From Flavobacteriaceae bacterium UBA5534 (GTDB lineage: Bacteria; Bacteroidota; Bacteroidia; Flavobacteriales; Flavobacteriaceae): DNA of 64,000 nt. The notes below the pieces were generated by a model, which worked only from the letters and a program-made list of their open reading frames with translations, did no database searches and had not been told where the DNA came from. Below, piece by piece: positions 16,153-25,842 of the stretch. Position 1 is the first letter of the stretch, and each line of letters starts with the position of its first letter. A program made the translations under genes and the position numbers. The DNA lies in NCBI GenBank assembly GCA_002426015.1, contig DINS01000022.1:107845-171844 (forward strand), written 5' to 3'.

Positions 16153-17170
16153 GAAAACAAAAGATAACAAAAAGGTCATTTACTGGCTACTCACTGGTTG
16201 CGTACTCATTTTTACAATGGTTGTTATTGGTGGCATTACAAGATTAACTCATTCAGGTTTATCAATTTCTAACTATAAATTAATTTCTGGCACCTTACCT
16301 CCAATGAATGAGGCAGAATGGCATGAAGCTTTTGATTTATACAAACAATATCCAGAATATCAAAAACTAAATAACCACTTCGGATTAGAAGATTTTAAAG
16401 ATATTTATTTCTGGGAGTGGTTACATCGTTTTATTGGTCGTATGATTGGTTTGGTGTTCTTCATTCCGTTTTTATATTTCATAATCACAAAACAACTTAC
16501 CTCTTCAACAATCAAGAAATCTCTTATTTTAATGGCTCTTGGAGCATTTCAAGGGTTTTTAGGTTGGTATATGGTAAAAAGTGGTTTGGTTGATAGACCA
16601 GATGTAAGTCATTACAGATTAGCAGCACATTTAACAACTGCGTTTTTAACCTTTGCGTACACATTTTGGGTAGCATTAGATTTAATGTTTCCAAACAAGA
16701 AAGACATTGATAAACGCTTCCGAAATTTAGTAAGAATTGGGCTAGCTGTTCTACTTCTTCAAATTATATATGGCGCTTTTGTTGCTGGATTAGATGCTGG
16801 TTTTATTCATAATCATTGGCCATTAATGAGTGAAGGTAAATTAATTCATGAAACCGTTTACACAGAACAACAACCACTATATAAAAATTTTATTGAAGGT
16901 AAAAGTGGTGTGCAATTTGTTCACAGAACACTTGCTTATATTGTAGTAATTTTTATCATTATTATTTGGTATAGAGCAAAACAAATGGTACTTACAAGTA
17001 TGCAGCATAAAGTAGTAAATTCATTATTTATTTTGGTTGGCATTCAGTTTTTATTGGGTGTTTTAACCCTTATTTTACAAGTACCTGTGTGGTTAGGTGT
17101 TTTACATCAAGTTGGTGCATTTTTCCTATTAGCTGCAATGACATTTACATTACATAGATTCAGTAAATAA
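16151..17170 (+). CDS. ctaA: Heme A synthase (COX15/CtaA family)
   Basis: Oxidises the C8 methyl of heme O to make heme A for cytochrome oxidase, in the inner membrane. About eight transmembrane helices in 339 residues. Heme-ligand histidines are visible in WLHRFIGRMIG, HYRLAAHLTTAF, FVHRTLAY and LHQVGAFF. ITRLTHSGLSISNYK near the N-terminus is typical. There is no ATG in frame before the first transmembrane helix: an in-frame stop occurs at 16136-16138, so the TTG at 16151 is the likely start. The start lies in the octamer repeat. No partner ctaB is nearby. Confidence 0.92.
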   Translation: MKTKDNKKVIYWLLTGCVLIFTMVVIGGITRLTHSGLSISNYKLISGTLPPMNEAEWHEAFDLYKQYPEYQKLNNHFGLEDFKDIYFWEWLHRFIGRMIGLVFFIPFLYFIITKQLTSSTIKKSLILMALGAFQGFLGWYMVKSGLVDRPDVSHYRLAAHLTTAFLTFAYTFWVALDLMFPNKKDIDKRFRNLVRIGLAVLLLQIIYGAFVAGLDAGFIHNHWPLMSEGKLIHETVYTEQQPLYKNFIEGKSGVQFVHRTLAYIVVIFIIIIWYRAKQMVLTSMQHKVVNSLFILVGIQFLLGVLTLILQVPVWLGVLHQVGAFFLLAAMTFTLHRFSK

Positions 17171-17183
17171 ATAAAGAAAATAG

Positions 17184-17191
17184 TACCTTTG
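17184..17191 (+). promoter_or_regulatory. -7 box of the gene at 17209
   Basis: TACCTTTG matches TAnnTTTG and lies 17 bases before the start codon. No TTG was found at the expected -33 distance. Confidence 0.4.
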
Positions 17192-17208
17192 CAAAATAAT
17201 ATATTACA

Positions 17209-17724
17209 ATGATTTACCGATTTAGAATTATTCTCGACCACGATTCAGAAGGCGATATATTTCGCGATATAGAAATTCGTGAAACTGATTCAATGGAAGA
17301 TTTGCACAACACTATTAATCAGGCTTTTGGTTTTGATGGAACAGAAATGGCATCGTTTTATGTAAGTGATGATGACTGGAATCAAGGTGAAGAAATTTCT
17401 TTATTTAATTTAAGTGATGGTAACGAGACTGTTAAATTAATGAGCGATACAGCTATTAATGAAGTGGTTTTTGAGATGCAGCCTAAACTTATTTATGTTT
17501 ACGATTTTTTAAGTATGTGGACATTTTTTGTTGAACTTGCAGAAATTGTTGATGAAGCAGAAAGTGTTGATTACCCAAACCTTATTTTTGCTCATGGTCA
17601 AATACCTGACGAGGCTCCAGAAAAATTATTTGAAGCTGAAGATTTTGATGAATACAATGAGTTTGAAGACGATTTAGATATAGATGATTACGACCAATTA
17701 GACTTTGATGAAAATTGGAATTAA
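17209..17724 (+). CDS. pRiA4b ORF-3-like domain protein with acidic tail
   Basis: A 171-residue cytoplasmic protein. Residues 1-115 fit the plasmid pRiA4b ORF-3-like fold (IYRFRIILDHDS, then LHNTINQAFGFDG and VYDFLSMWTFFVEL). Such domains are sometimes labelled transposon passenger proteins, but there is no mobile element here. The last 50 residues are strongly acidic (repeated D/E with EFEDDLDIDDYDQLDF), which suggests a protein- or metal-binding tail. It has its own promoter box and a strong terminator, so it is monocistronic. Function unknown. Confidence 0.8.
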   Translation: MIYRFRIILDHDSEGDIFRDIEIRETDSMEDLHNTINQAFGFDGTEMASFYVSDDDWNQGEEISLFNLSDGNETVKLMSDTAINEVVFEMQPKLIYVYDFLSMWTFFVELAEIVDEAESVDYPNLIFAHGQIPDEAPEKLFEAEDFDEYNEFEDDLDIDDYDQLDFDENWN

Positions 17725-17742
17725 TTAACAAACAATAAAACT

Positions 17743-17777
17743 AAAAGCATTCTAAAATATTAGGATGCTTTTTTTTT
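17743..17777 (+). terminator. Rho-independent terminator
   Basis: AAAAGCATTCTAA pairs with TTAGGATGCTTTT (one G-T wobble) around a short AT loop, followed by a run of T. It ends transcription of the pRiA4b-like gene. Confidence 0.85.
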
Positions 17778-17837
17778 ATCTTGTAACAAAATATAATATA
17801 GTTCGTCATACTACTAACTAATCAATCATCACATATT

Positions 17838-18734
17838 TTGGATACAATTCTTACAATCAATAATCTCACAAAAAAATTTGGTTATCTCACAGCTGTAAAA
17901 GATTTATCGTTTACTATCAATAAAGGTAATGTTTATGGCATTTTAGGACCCAACGGAAGTGGTAAATCAACTACTCTTGGTATAGTGCTTAATGTAGTTA
18001 ATAAAACAAGTGGCGATTTTAGTTGGTTTGATGGTAACACAACCACACACGATGCCTTAAAAAAAGTTGGAGCTATTATTGAGCGCCCAAATTTTTACCC
18101 TTACATGTCTGCTTACCAAAATTTAAAATTGGTATGCAAAATAAAAGGTGTTGACTACAGTAAAATTGACGAAAAGTTAGAATTAGTAAATCTTTTAGAC
18201 AGAAAAGACAGTAAATTTCAAACCTACTCGTTAGGGATGAAACAACGATTAGCCATTGCATCTGCCCTATTGAACGATCCAGAAATATTAATATTAGATG
18301 AACCAACAAATGGTCTCGATCCACAAGGTATTCATCAAATAAGAACTCTTATAAAACAAATAGCTAGTAATGGCACAACAATACTTTTAGCTTCTCACCT
18401 ACTCGACGAAGTTGAAAAGGTTTGTAGCCATGTTGTTGTACTTCGTAAAGGCGAAAAATTGTATTCTGGTCGAGTGGATGAAATGATTAGTAGCCATGGT
18501 TTTTTTGAATTAAAAGCAGAAAAACAATCTGAATTAATACAAGCGTTAGAAGCTGACGCTAATTTTGGCATCGTAAAAACCGAAGGTGAATTGATAACTG
18601 CTTTTTTAAACGAACCAATGGATGCTTCTGCGTTTAACAAATTGATGTTCGAAAAAGGCATTACACTATCACATCTTGTAAAGCGAAAAGAAAGTCTTGA
18701 AGAGCAATTCTTAAAACTAACAGACAACAACTAA
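17838..18734 (+). CDS. ABC transporter ATP-binding protein
   Basis: A 298-residue ATPase of the ABC-2 exporter type. Walker A GPNGSGKST (37-45), signature YSLGMKQRLA (about 133), Walker B LILDEPTNGLDP (about 152), and the H-loop LLASHLLDEV. A C-terminal extension of about 85 residues is typical of bacitracin/lantibiotic-export-like ATPases. The start is TTG; no ATG lies upstream in frame before the conserved N-terminus MDTILTINNLTKKF. It pairs with the permease 49 bases downstream. Substrate unknown. Confidence 0.93.
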   Translation: MDTILTINNLTKKFGYLTAVKDLSFTINKGNVYGILGPNGSGKSTTLGIVLNVVNKTSGDFSWFDGNTTTHDALKKVGAIIERPNFYPYMSAYQNLKLVCKIKGVDYSKIDEKLELVNLLDRKDSKFQTYSLGMKQRLAIASALLNDPEILILDEPTNGLDPQGIHQIRTLIKQIASNGTTILLASHLLDEVEKVCSHVVVLRKGEKLYSGRVDEMISSHGFFELKAEKQSELIQALEADANFGIVKTEGELITAFLNEPMDASAFNKLMFEKGITLSHLVKRKESLEEQFLKLTDNN

Positions 18735-18783
18735 TTCTCAACCTGTACTGAATTCAATTCAGTATCAAAAAAAGCAATCAACC

Positions 18784-19611
18784 ATGTTACGACTCATCAA
18801 TTTAGAATTACAAAAACTGTTATTAAGCAAAGTAAACAAAGTGCTTATTTTTATATCGTTTATATTGCCTTTTACAGTATTGATTCTTTCATCCATAAAA
18901 ATTAATTTCTTTGGTTTCTTTACTCTTGAATTAGGCGAATTAGGAATTTTTAATTTCCCAATTATTTGGCACATCACAACCTTTTTTGCGTCATATTTTA
19001 AGTTTTTCTTTGCCATTGTTGTCGTCAGCATGATCGGCAATGAATATAGCAATAAAACCATTAAACAAAATCTAATTGATGGCTTAAGCAAAAAAGAGTT
19101 CATCCTGTCAAAATTTTACACCATCATTTTCTTTTCATTAGTATCAACCCTGCTAATCGGTGTTGCATCTTTTCTTATTGGTCTCTATTATTCTAGCTAT
19201 ACAGAAGTGTCAATCATTTTTAGAGAAGTAGAATATTTGTTAGCCTATTTTGTTAAGCTTGTTGGCTTTTTCAGTTTATGTTTATTTTTTGCCATGTTGC
19301 TCAAACGTTCGGCATTTGCTTTGGCATTTTTATTCATTCTATACATTTTTGAGTGGCTCATTTTTTGGGGCTCTTATGAAGCCTTCGGAACAGCAGACAT
19401 GGCTTGGAAAGTAAAGAACTTTCTACCTTTAGAATCTATGTATAAATTAATCGATCAGCCTTTCCAGCGTATAATTATCACAAAATATCCGGATAAAATG
19501 GATTTGGCCTACGACTATGCTGTGCATTGGTACGAAATAGCAATTGTATTAGGTTGGACAGCACTATTTATCTTTTTATCGTATAGATTATTAAAAAACA
19601 GAGATTTGTAA
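18784..19611 (+). CDS. ABC-2 type permease
   Basis: A 275-residue membrane protein with about six transmembrane helices and the ABC-2 pattern. The N-terminal cytoplasmic segment LINLELQKLLLSK is followed by helix 1, then IGNEYSNKTIKQNLIDGLSK, the typical coupling region of this permease family. It partners the ATPase just upstream. The first giant T9SS cargo gene starts 25 bases after its stop, so read-through is possible. Probably exports a lipid, peptide or drug; not resolvable. Confidence 0.88.
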   Translation: MLRLINLELQKLLLSKVNKVLIFISFILPFTVLILSSIKINFFGFFTLELGELGIFNFPIIWHITTFFASYFKFFFAIVVVSMIGNEYSNKTIKQNLIDGLSKKEFILSKFYTIIFFSLVSTLLIGVASFLIGLYYSSYTEVSIIFREVEYLLAYFVKLVGFFSLCLFFAMLLKRSAFALAFLFILYIFEWLIFWGSYEAFGTADMAWKVKNFLPLESMYKLIDQPFQRIIITKYPDKMDLAYDYAVHWYEIAIVLGWTALFIFLSYRLLKNRDL

Positions 19612-19619
19612 TATATTTG
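19612..19619 (+). promoter_or_regulatory. Possible -7 box of the first T9SS cargo gene
   Basis: TATATTTG matches TAnnTTTG and lies 17 bases before the ATG at 19637, directly after the permease stop. A -33 element was not found, and the palindrome TAGCTATAGCTA follows at 19621-19632. Confidence 0.35.
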
Positions 19620-19636
19620 ATAGCTATAGCTATCCT

Positions 19637-22600
19637 ATGAAAAAGATACTCTCATTTTTAATATTATGTATTAGTATTTCTACTATTGCACAAAATGAAG
19701 CTTCCAATTGGTATTTTGGTAAAAATGCTGGTCTGCGCTTTAATGCAGGTTCGGGTACTGTTACCGCAGTAACAGATGGACAACTGAACACTTTAGAAGG
19801 GTGTACGTCTATATCTGACACATCTGGTAACTTATTGTTTTATTCCGATGGTAGAACTATTTGGAATCGCTTACATCAACCAATGTCCAATGCTAATGAA
19901 GTTATAGGTACAGGGCTAAAAGGAGATGATTCTAGTACGTCCTCTGGGCTTATTGTTCCTAAACCACAAGATCCAAATTTTTATTACATTTTTACAGTGG
20001 ATGAACCTCATCATTTTAATTCTGCTGGCTTTCCAAATGAAGTTGATGGTGATGGCGTAAATGATGGATTGATGTATTCACTGGTAGATATCAATCTGAA
20101 TGGTGGCCTAGGTGACGTTGTACCTACTGAAAAAAATGTACAATTAGTCACTTATGATGTCAATAACCCAAATGAGGTAGATTTTAAATGTTCTGAAAAA
20201 ATCACTGCCGTAAAAGCCGATGATTGCTCTTCTTTTTGGGTCATTACACAATTTGTTGACCGATTTTATTCATTTAAAGTAGATGTCAATGGAGTTACCA
20301 CCACTCCTGTAATATCGGTAGTTGGCCCAACAGTCCCGGTTTCTGGATATAGACGAAATGCCTTGGGCTATTTAAAGGCATCACCCGACGGTTCTAAATT
20401 GGCTGTAGCCCACTTCGGATTTGCCACAACTCTCGCAGGCGAAGCTGCTGGTGGAGTGTATTTGTTTGATTTTGACAATAATACAGGGATCGTTTCCAAC
20501 CCAATTGAACTCTATGGCCCTCAATTTAATGATAGTCCGTACGGCATTGAGTTTTCATCTGAAAACAAAAAAGTATATGCTACCATCAATCAAGGTCCAG
20601 CAGGAAATGGGGCGAGTTCGGTAATACAATGGGATTTATTGAGTGCAGATATTCCTGGCTCAATGGTAACAATACATACTTCAAATTCATTCAGTGCTGG
20701 TGCTTTGCAATTGGGTATCAACAAAAAAATATACAGGGCTCAAGTCAATTTTGGAAGCATCAATGGTTCTGGACGATTTCTTGGTGTCATTAATAATCCA
20801 GAAGCTGATGGAACCGCTGCAAATTATAATGAGAATGGAATTTTATTAGATATTAACGGATTTAATCAAAACTTAAGTCGGATTGGCTTACCTCCTTTTA
20901 TTCAGTCATTGTTCAATACAACTATCGATATCATTCAAAACGGAATAAGCACAACCGAACTCAAACTTTGTACTGGTGACAGTTATACCTTAAACGCTAT
21001 TGACATTCCTGGAGGCACCTATACTTGGTCAAAAGATGGTGTTGTTCTTCCAGCAGAAACGACATTTCAACTTTTTGTTGATACGCCTGGTTTTTATGAG
21101 GTATTTATAGAACCCAATAATGGAGAATGTCCTATTGAAGGAGATGCAGTTGTAGGTATTTTTGATATTCCTGTTGCCAATCAGCCAAACGATATGGTCA
21201 ATTGTGATGCAACTACAACATCCTCCTTTGATTTTACAACACAGGATGCACAGGTATTGGACACTCAAGACCCTCTTACATATTCGGTCCATTATTTTAC
21301 GAGTCTGCAAGATGCCAATGACAATAGCAATGAAATTGTTGGTCCTTTTACAAACACAACGAACCCTCAAGAGATTTTTGTAAGAATTGATAACAACAAC
21401 AATCCTAATTGTTTTGACATAACATCATTTTTTATTGAAGTTTTTGTGACGCCAATTGTTACAGTTTTAGAGGACGTCGTTGTTTGTGATGATGCTTTTA
21501 GTGGTGATCCCATGGATGGAATTACAACTACCAATTTAACTTCATTTAATTCAGGCGTTTTTGGTAGTCAAGACCCAACTTTATACAATATTACTTATCA
21601 TGGCTCACAAGCAGATGCAGATGCTGGTATTAATCCGCATCCAAATTCATACACAAATGTGACACCTAACAGTGAAGAAATTTTTGTACGTATAGAAAAC
21701 AATGCTAATACCGATTGTTACAGTACAGATTCTTTTACTCTAACAGTTAACAATATCCCCATTGCTAACGATACAACCATCATTCAATGTGATGAAGATG
21801 GTATTCCAGAAGGGTTTACAATTTTTAATTTGAATCAAATTACTGATGACATTACAGGTGGAGCTGCAAATACAAGTATCACTTATTTTTTAACTCCTGC
21901 TAATGCTGCCAACGATGTAAATCCAATAAATGGTGATGCATTTCATAACTTTTTTAACCCTCAAACGGTTTATGCTAAAGTCCTCAATGATTTAACGGGA
22001 TGCTATAATATTGCGACGTTAACACTTCAGGTAAGTACAACATCTGCTAATAATGCAACACTTGAGGCATGTGATGATGATGGAACTGAAGATGGCTTTG
22101 TTGGTTTTGATTTATCTGATGCTGATGCCAGTGTATTGTTCAACTTGCCAGCTGGTTTAGATTTGAATTATTACGAAACCTATGAAGATGCACTTTTAGA
22201 ACAAAATCCGCTTTCAACAAATTACACCAACACAACCCCATATTCTCAAGTCATTTTTGCAAGAGTTGAAAATTCTAATGCATGTTATGGCATCAGCGAA
22301 GTTCAGCTTACTGTTTTTGAGCTCCCTAATATAGAAATTGCTTTTGAAACACTTTACTGTCTCAATTCTTTCCCAGAAACCATCACGATTGATGGTGGTG
22401 TGATTGGAGATTCTCCGAGCAATTATTATTACTTATGGTCAACTGGTGAAAACACCTCTGAAATTATGATTAACGCTCCAGGGACCTATACAGTAAGAGT
22501 CACCAATACTGATGGTTGTTATAAAGATCGGACTGTAACCGTTTTGCCTTCGAACATTGCGACCATAACAGATATCGATATTACAGACGCTACAGAAAAT

Positions 22601-23035
22601 AACACAATCACTGTTTTTGTAACTGGTGAAGGTGATTATGAATATGCTATTGATAATGTCAACGGACCTTATCAGGATAGTAACACTTTTGATAATGTCT
22701 CTCCTGGATTGCATACTGTATATGTGAGAGACAAAAACGATTGTGGTGTGGTTGATGAATTGGTATCTGTGATCGGCTTTCCAAAGTACTTTACACCAAA
22801 TGATGATACCTATCATGATTATTGGCAAGTTTATGGTATCACACCAGAATTTCAATCACAAACATCCATTTTTATTTTTGATCGTCATGGAAAATTATTA
22901 AAGGAGCTAGACCCTTTAAGCGCTGGTTGGGATGGAACATTGAATGGATACAAACTTCCTGCAACTGATTATTGGTTTGCCGTTACTCTTGAAGATGGTC
23001 GGGTTTTTAAAAGCCATTTTACATTAAAACGATAA
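19637..23035 (+). CDS. Giant exported protein, propeller-like domain + 4 modules, type B T9SS sorting domain
   Basis: 1132 residues. A signal peptide (MKKILSFLILCISISTIAQ) is followed by a domain opening with NWYFGKNAGLRF and EGCTSISDTSGNLLFYSDG (to about residue 425). Its repeated strands and DGSKLAVAHFG suggest a beta-propeller. An Ig-like segment follows (about 440-510), then four modules of about 96 residues (523-907), each opening C-D-x-D and containing a V/I-F-A/V-R-V/I-E-N motif and a GC-Y Cys. Then another Ig-like region and a CHU_C/gliding-associated type B sorting domain (about 1040-1132: FPKYFTPNDD, IFDRHGKLLK, GWDGTLNG). Secreted through T9SS to the surface; adhesin-like role inferred. 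Confidence 0.88.
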   Translation: MKKILSFLILCISISTIAQNEASNWYFGKNAGLRFNAGSGTVTAVTDGQLNTLEGCTSISDTSGNLLFYSDGRTIWNRLHQPMSNANEVIGTGLKGDDSSTSSGLIVPKPQDPNFYYIFTVDEPHHFNSAGFPNEVDGDGVNDGLMYSLVDINLNGGLGDVVPTEKNVQLVTYDVNNPNEVDFKCSEKITAVKADDCSSFWVITQFVDRFYSFKVDVNGVTTTPVISVVGPTVPVSGYRRNALGYLKASPDGSKLAVAHFGFATTLAGEAAGGVYLFDFDNNTGIVSNPIELYGPQFNDSPYGIEFSSENKKVYATINQGPAGNGASSVIQWDLLSADIPGSMVTIHTSNSFSAGALQLGINKKIYRAQVNFGSINGSGRFLGVINNPEADGTAANYNENGILLDINGFNQNLSRIGLPPFIQSLFNTTIDIIQNGISTTELKLCTGDSYTLNAIDIPGGTYTWSKDGVVLPAETTFQLFVDTPGFYEVFIEPNNGECPIEGDAVVGIFDIPVANQPNDMVNCDATTTSSFDFTTQDAQVLDTQDPLTYSVHYFTSLQDANDNSNEIVGPFTNTTNPQEIFVRIDNNNNPNCFDITSFFIEVFVTPIVTVLEDVVVCDDAFSGDPMDGITTTNLTSFNSGVFGSQDPTLYNITYHGSQADADAGINPHPNSYTNVTPNSEEIFVRIENNANTDCYSTDSFTLTVNNIPIANDTTIIQCDEDGIPEGFTIFNLNQITDDITGGAANTSITYFLTPANAANDVNPINGDAFHNFFNPQTVYAKVLNDLTGCYNIATLTLQVSTTSANNATLEACDDDGTEDGFVGFDLSDADASVLFNLPAGLDLNYYETYEDALLEQNPLSTNYTNTTPYSQVIFARVENSNACYGISEVQLTVFELPNIEIAFETLYCLNSFPETITIDGGVIGDSPSNYYYLWSTGENTSEIMINAPGTYTVRVTNTDGCYKDRTVTVLPSNIATITDIDITDATENNTITVFVTGEGDYEYAIDNVNGPYQDSNTFDNVSPGLHTVYVRDKNDCGVVDELVSVIGFPKYFTPNDDTYHDYWQVYGITPEFQSQTSIFIFDRHGKLLKELDPLSAGWDGTLNGYKLPATDYWFAVTLEDGRVFKSHFTLKR

Positions 23036-23082
23036 ATTACATAATTCAAAAAAAAATTGTTGTTACCTTGGCAGATTATTTA

Positions 23083-25800
23083 ATGAAAAAATCAATTCAA
23101 ATATCATTTTTGTTTATCATCTCACTTTCATTTTCTCAGCCAAAAGAAGTGACAACATGGTATTTTGGTCAAAATGCTGGGCTTTTTTTTAGCTCTCCAG
23201 AGGTAGTTTTTCCGATAGACAGTAATGCAATGAATACTCCCGAAGGTTGCTCTACCATCTCTGACAGCAATGGTAATCTACAATTTTACACTAATGGTGT
23301 CAGTGTATGGGATCGAACACATCAAATTATGCCAAATGGAGTTGGGCTATTGGGAGGCACTAGTATGACCCAATCGGCACTTATTGTACCTAAACCAGGT
23401 GACCCTAATATTTATTATATCTTTACTGTTGTTGGAAACCCCCTTAACCCTGATGGCCCTGGATTAAATTATTCGGTAGTTAACATGGCTGCCAATGGTG
23501 GTCTTGGAGATGTTATCAATAAAAATGTAAGCTTAAGGCGAGGTAGTTCCGAAAAAATCGCTGCTGTTTATAAAGATTGTGGTGATGATAGTCTTTGGGT
23601 GTTAACTTCTGCGCGTCAACCAAACGTTCTGCCTCCAATGATAAGTTTCCTCAATACTTTTTTTGCATTTGAAGTTACTGCTGCTGGTATAAACCCTACA
23701 CCTGTGGTGTCTATAATGCCGAATTCAACTTTAGACATGGAAGGTCAGTTAAAATTTTCTCCAAATGGTTCTAAAATAGCATCTGCAAACTTTACAGGTG
23801 GACTTTTTTTGTATGATTTTAATACCCTAACTGGTATTGTGAGCAATCAACTAAATTTAACGATAGATCAACCAAATGGTATTCCTTATGGCGTTGAGTT
23901 TTCACCTAATAGTGAAATGCTTTATGTTCATTCCTCAAACAATTTTACGCCTTATGATGGCGATCATACTTTACCTTCAAATCACAGATCAAAATTAACC
24001 CAATTTAACCTCTCTGCTCCTGATATTCAAGCCTCTCAATTTCTGTTAGATGAGCGACAACTTTTCAGAGGTGCTCTGCAATTGGCTGCTGATGGTAAAA
24101 TCTACAGAGCCTTGACCGAAACTGCGGCTATTGGTACTGATTATCTTGGTGTTATAAACAAACCCAATGAAGTTGGTAATGCTTGTTTGTATGAGCATGA
24201 CGCTGTTTTTTTAAATCCAAATTCTTCCTTACAAGGATTGCCTTCATCAATTGCATCCTATTACAAAGAAGATATTGATATCATTCCAGGCAATGATGAA
24301 AGTAACAATATAATTGTATGCGAAGGATCTAATTTTAACCTTATAGGGCCAATAATTGCTGGAGCAACTTATACTTGGTCGCTGAATGACACTATTCTAC
24401 CCGAAAGTGATTTTGATTTAGAAGTGACAGCCTCTGGACATTATGAACTTTCTGTCGAATTTACAAATCAGTATGGTTGTAAGACACTTTATGGACAGGC
24501 ATTTATAAGTATTAGACCACTTCCTGTTGCCAATCCCTCTTCACTGTTTCAATGCCAAAATAGCAACAGTAATGGTAACTCACTATTCAATCTATATGAA
24601 ACCTATGACGACGTCACAGGAGGAGAACCTAACAATTACTTAAAATTCTATACCTCTTTAGCTGACGCACAAAATGATCAAAACGAAATAGCAAATGCTG
24701 ATGAATTTGAATATAGTGTAGCTGGTATTCAGACGCTTTACGTCAGAGTAACAAATAACAGAACAGGTTGTTTTTCTTTAACCACTGTAACATTGGAAGT
24801 AAGCACTACAAGTGCTAACAACGCAAGTTTGGCAACATGTGATAATGATGGTGTACGAGATGGATTGACCAGTTTCAACCTTTCTGATGCAGATGCCACT
24901 ATTTTGGCTGGCCTTCCCCCCAACCTTAATGTTGTGTATTATGCAACCTATAATGATGCTATTTTAGAAGTAAATCCTCTTCCAAACGATTATACAAATA
25001 CAAATCCAAACTCTCAACTTATTTTTGCAAGAGTGGAGAATGCAAATGCATGCTTTGGTATTAGTGAAGTACAACTCAATGTATGGAGTGTGCCAGATGT
25101 TGATTCTGAATTCGAAACAGTATATTGCTCCAACTTCTATCCAGAACCAATAACGCTAACAGGTGGTGCCAATAATTCGAACAACAATTATACCTATTTA
25201 TGGTCAACAGGTGAAACTTCACCAGAAATTACTGTAAATGAAATTGGAACTTATTCGGTTCGAGTAACAGGCTCCAATGGATGTTTTGTTGATAGAACCA
25301 TAACTGTTTCTACATCAAATATTGCAACCGTTACTAACATTGAAGTTGTTGAGTTTTCAAACAATAACAGTATTGCTGTGTTTGTGTCTGGTGATGGCGA
25401 TTATGAGTATGCTTTAGGTAATATCAATGGGTCGTACCAAGAAAGTCATGTTTTTGAAAACTTGGCTCCTGGCCTATATACTGTTTATATAAGAGACAAA
25501 AACGGTTGTGGAATTGCCGAAGAAATAGCCTCTATTCTCGGATTTCCAAAATACTTTACACCAAATGATGATGGCTATAACGATTATTGGCAAGTATATG
25601 GCATCTCTGAAAGTTTCCAGCCAAATACCAAGATCTTCATTTTTGACAGAAAAGGAAAATTATTAAAACAATTGGACCCTTTGAGTCGTGGTTGGGACGG
25701 AACATTTAATGGATATAAACTGCCTTCTACCGATTATTGGTTTGAAGTTACTTTAGAAGACGGCAGAATATTCAAAAATCATTTTGCTTTAAAACGCTAA
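23083..25800 (+). CDS. Giant exported protein, propeller-like domain + 2 modules, type B T9SS sorting domain
   Basis: 905 residues from the ATG at 23083 (MKKSIQISFLFIISLSFSQ, a signal peptide). A few in-frame codons upstream add nothing. Same architecture as the gene before: WYFGQNAGLFF and EGCSTISDSNGNLQFYTNG at the start, a propeller-like domain to about 400, an Ig-like segment, two C-D modules at residues 491-681, an Ig-like segment (YLWSTGE), and a type B sorting domain at the end (FPKYFTPNDDGYND, GWDGTFNGYK). The C-terminal 300 residues are very similar to those of the 1132-residue protein, so the pair arose by duplication. Surface-exposed, function unknown. Confidence 0.87.
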   Translation: MKKSIQISFLFIISLSFSQPKEVTTWYFGQNAGLFFSSPEVVFPIDSNAMNTPEGCSTISDSNGNLQFYTNGVSVWDRTHQIMPNGVGLLGGTSMTQSALIVPKPGDPNIYYIFTVVGNPLNPDGPGLNYSVVNMAANGGLGDVINKNVSLRRGSSEKIAAVYKDCGDDSLWVLTSARQPNVLPPMISFLNTFFAFEVTAAGINPTPVVSIMPNSTLDMEGQLKFSPNGSKIASANFTGGLFLYDFNTLTGIVSNQLNLTIDQPNGIPYGVEFSPNSEMLYVHSSNNFTPYDGDHTLPSNHRSKLTQFNLSAPDIQASQFLLDERQLFRGALQLAADGKIYRALTETAAIGTDYLGVINKPNEVGNACLYEHDAVFLNPNSSLQGLPSSIASYYKEDIDIIPGNDESNNIIVCEGSNFNLIGPIIAGATYTWSLNDTILPESDFDLEVTASGHYELSVEFTNQYGCKTLYGQAFISIRPLPVANPSSLFQCQNSNSNGNSLFNLYETYDDVTGGEPNNYLKFYTSLADAQNDQNEIANADEFEYSVAGIQTLYVRVTNNRTGCFSLTTVTLEVSTTSANNASLATCDNDGVRDGLTSFNLSDADATILAGLPPNLNVVYYATYNDAILEVNPLPNDYTNTNPNSQLIFARVENANACFGISEVQLNVWSVPDVDSEFETVYCSNFYPEPITLTGGANNSNNNYTYLWSTGETSPEITVNEIGTYSVRVTGSNGCFVDRTITVSTSNIATVTNIEVVEFSNNNSIAVFVSGDGDYEYALGNINGSYQESHVFENLAPGLYTVYIRDKNGCGIAEEIASILGFPKYFTPNDDGYNDYWQVYGISESFQPNTKIFIFDRKGKLLKQLDPLSRGWDGTFNGYKLPSTDYWFEVTLEDGRIFKNHFALKR

Positions 25801-25842
25801 TCAATAATTTGCGTAAATTAGTAGTTCAATTTAGTCATTAAA

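Noticed and set aside
17209..17724. Transposon passenger gene, as pRiA4b ORF-3/IS1096 TnpR-like names suggest
   Set aside because: No transposase or terminal inverted repeats are nearby and the gene has its own promoter box and terminator.
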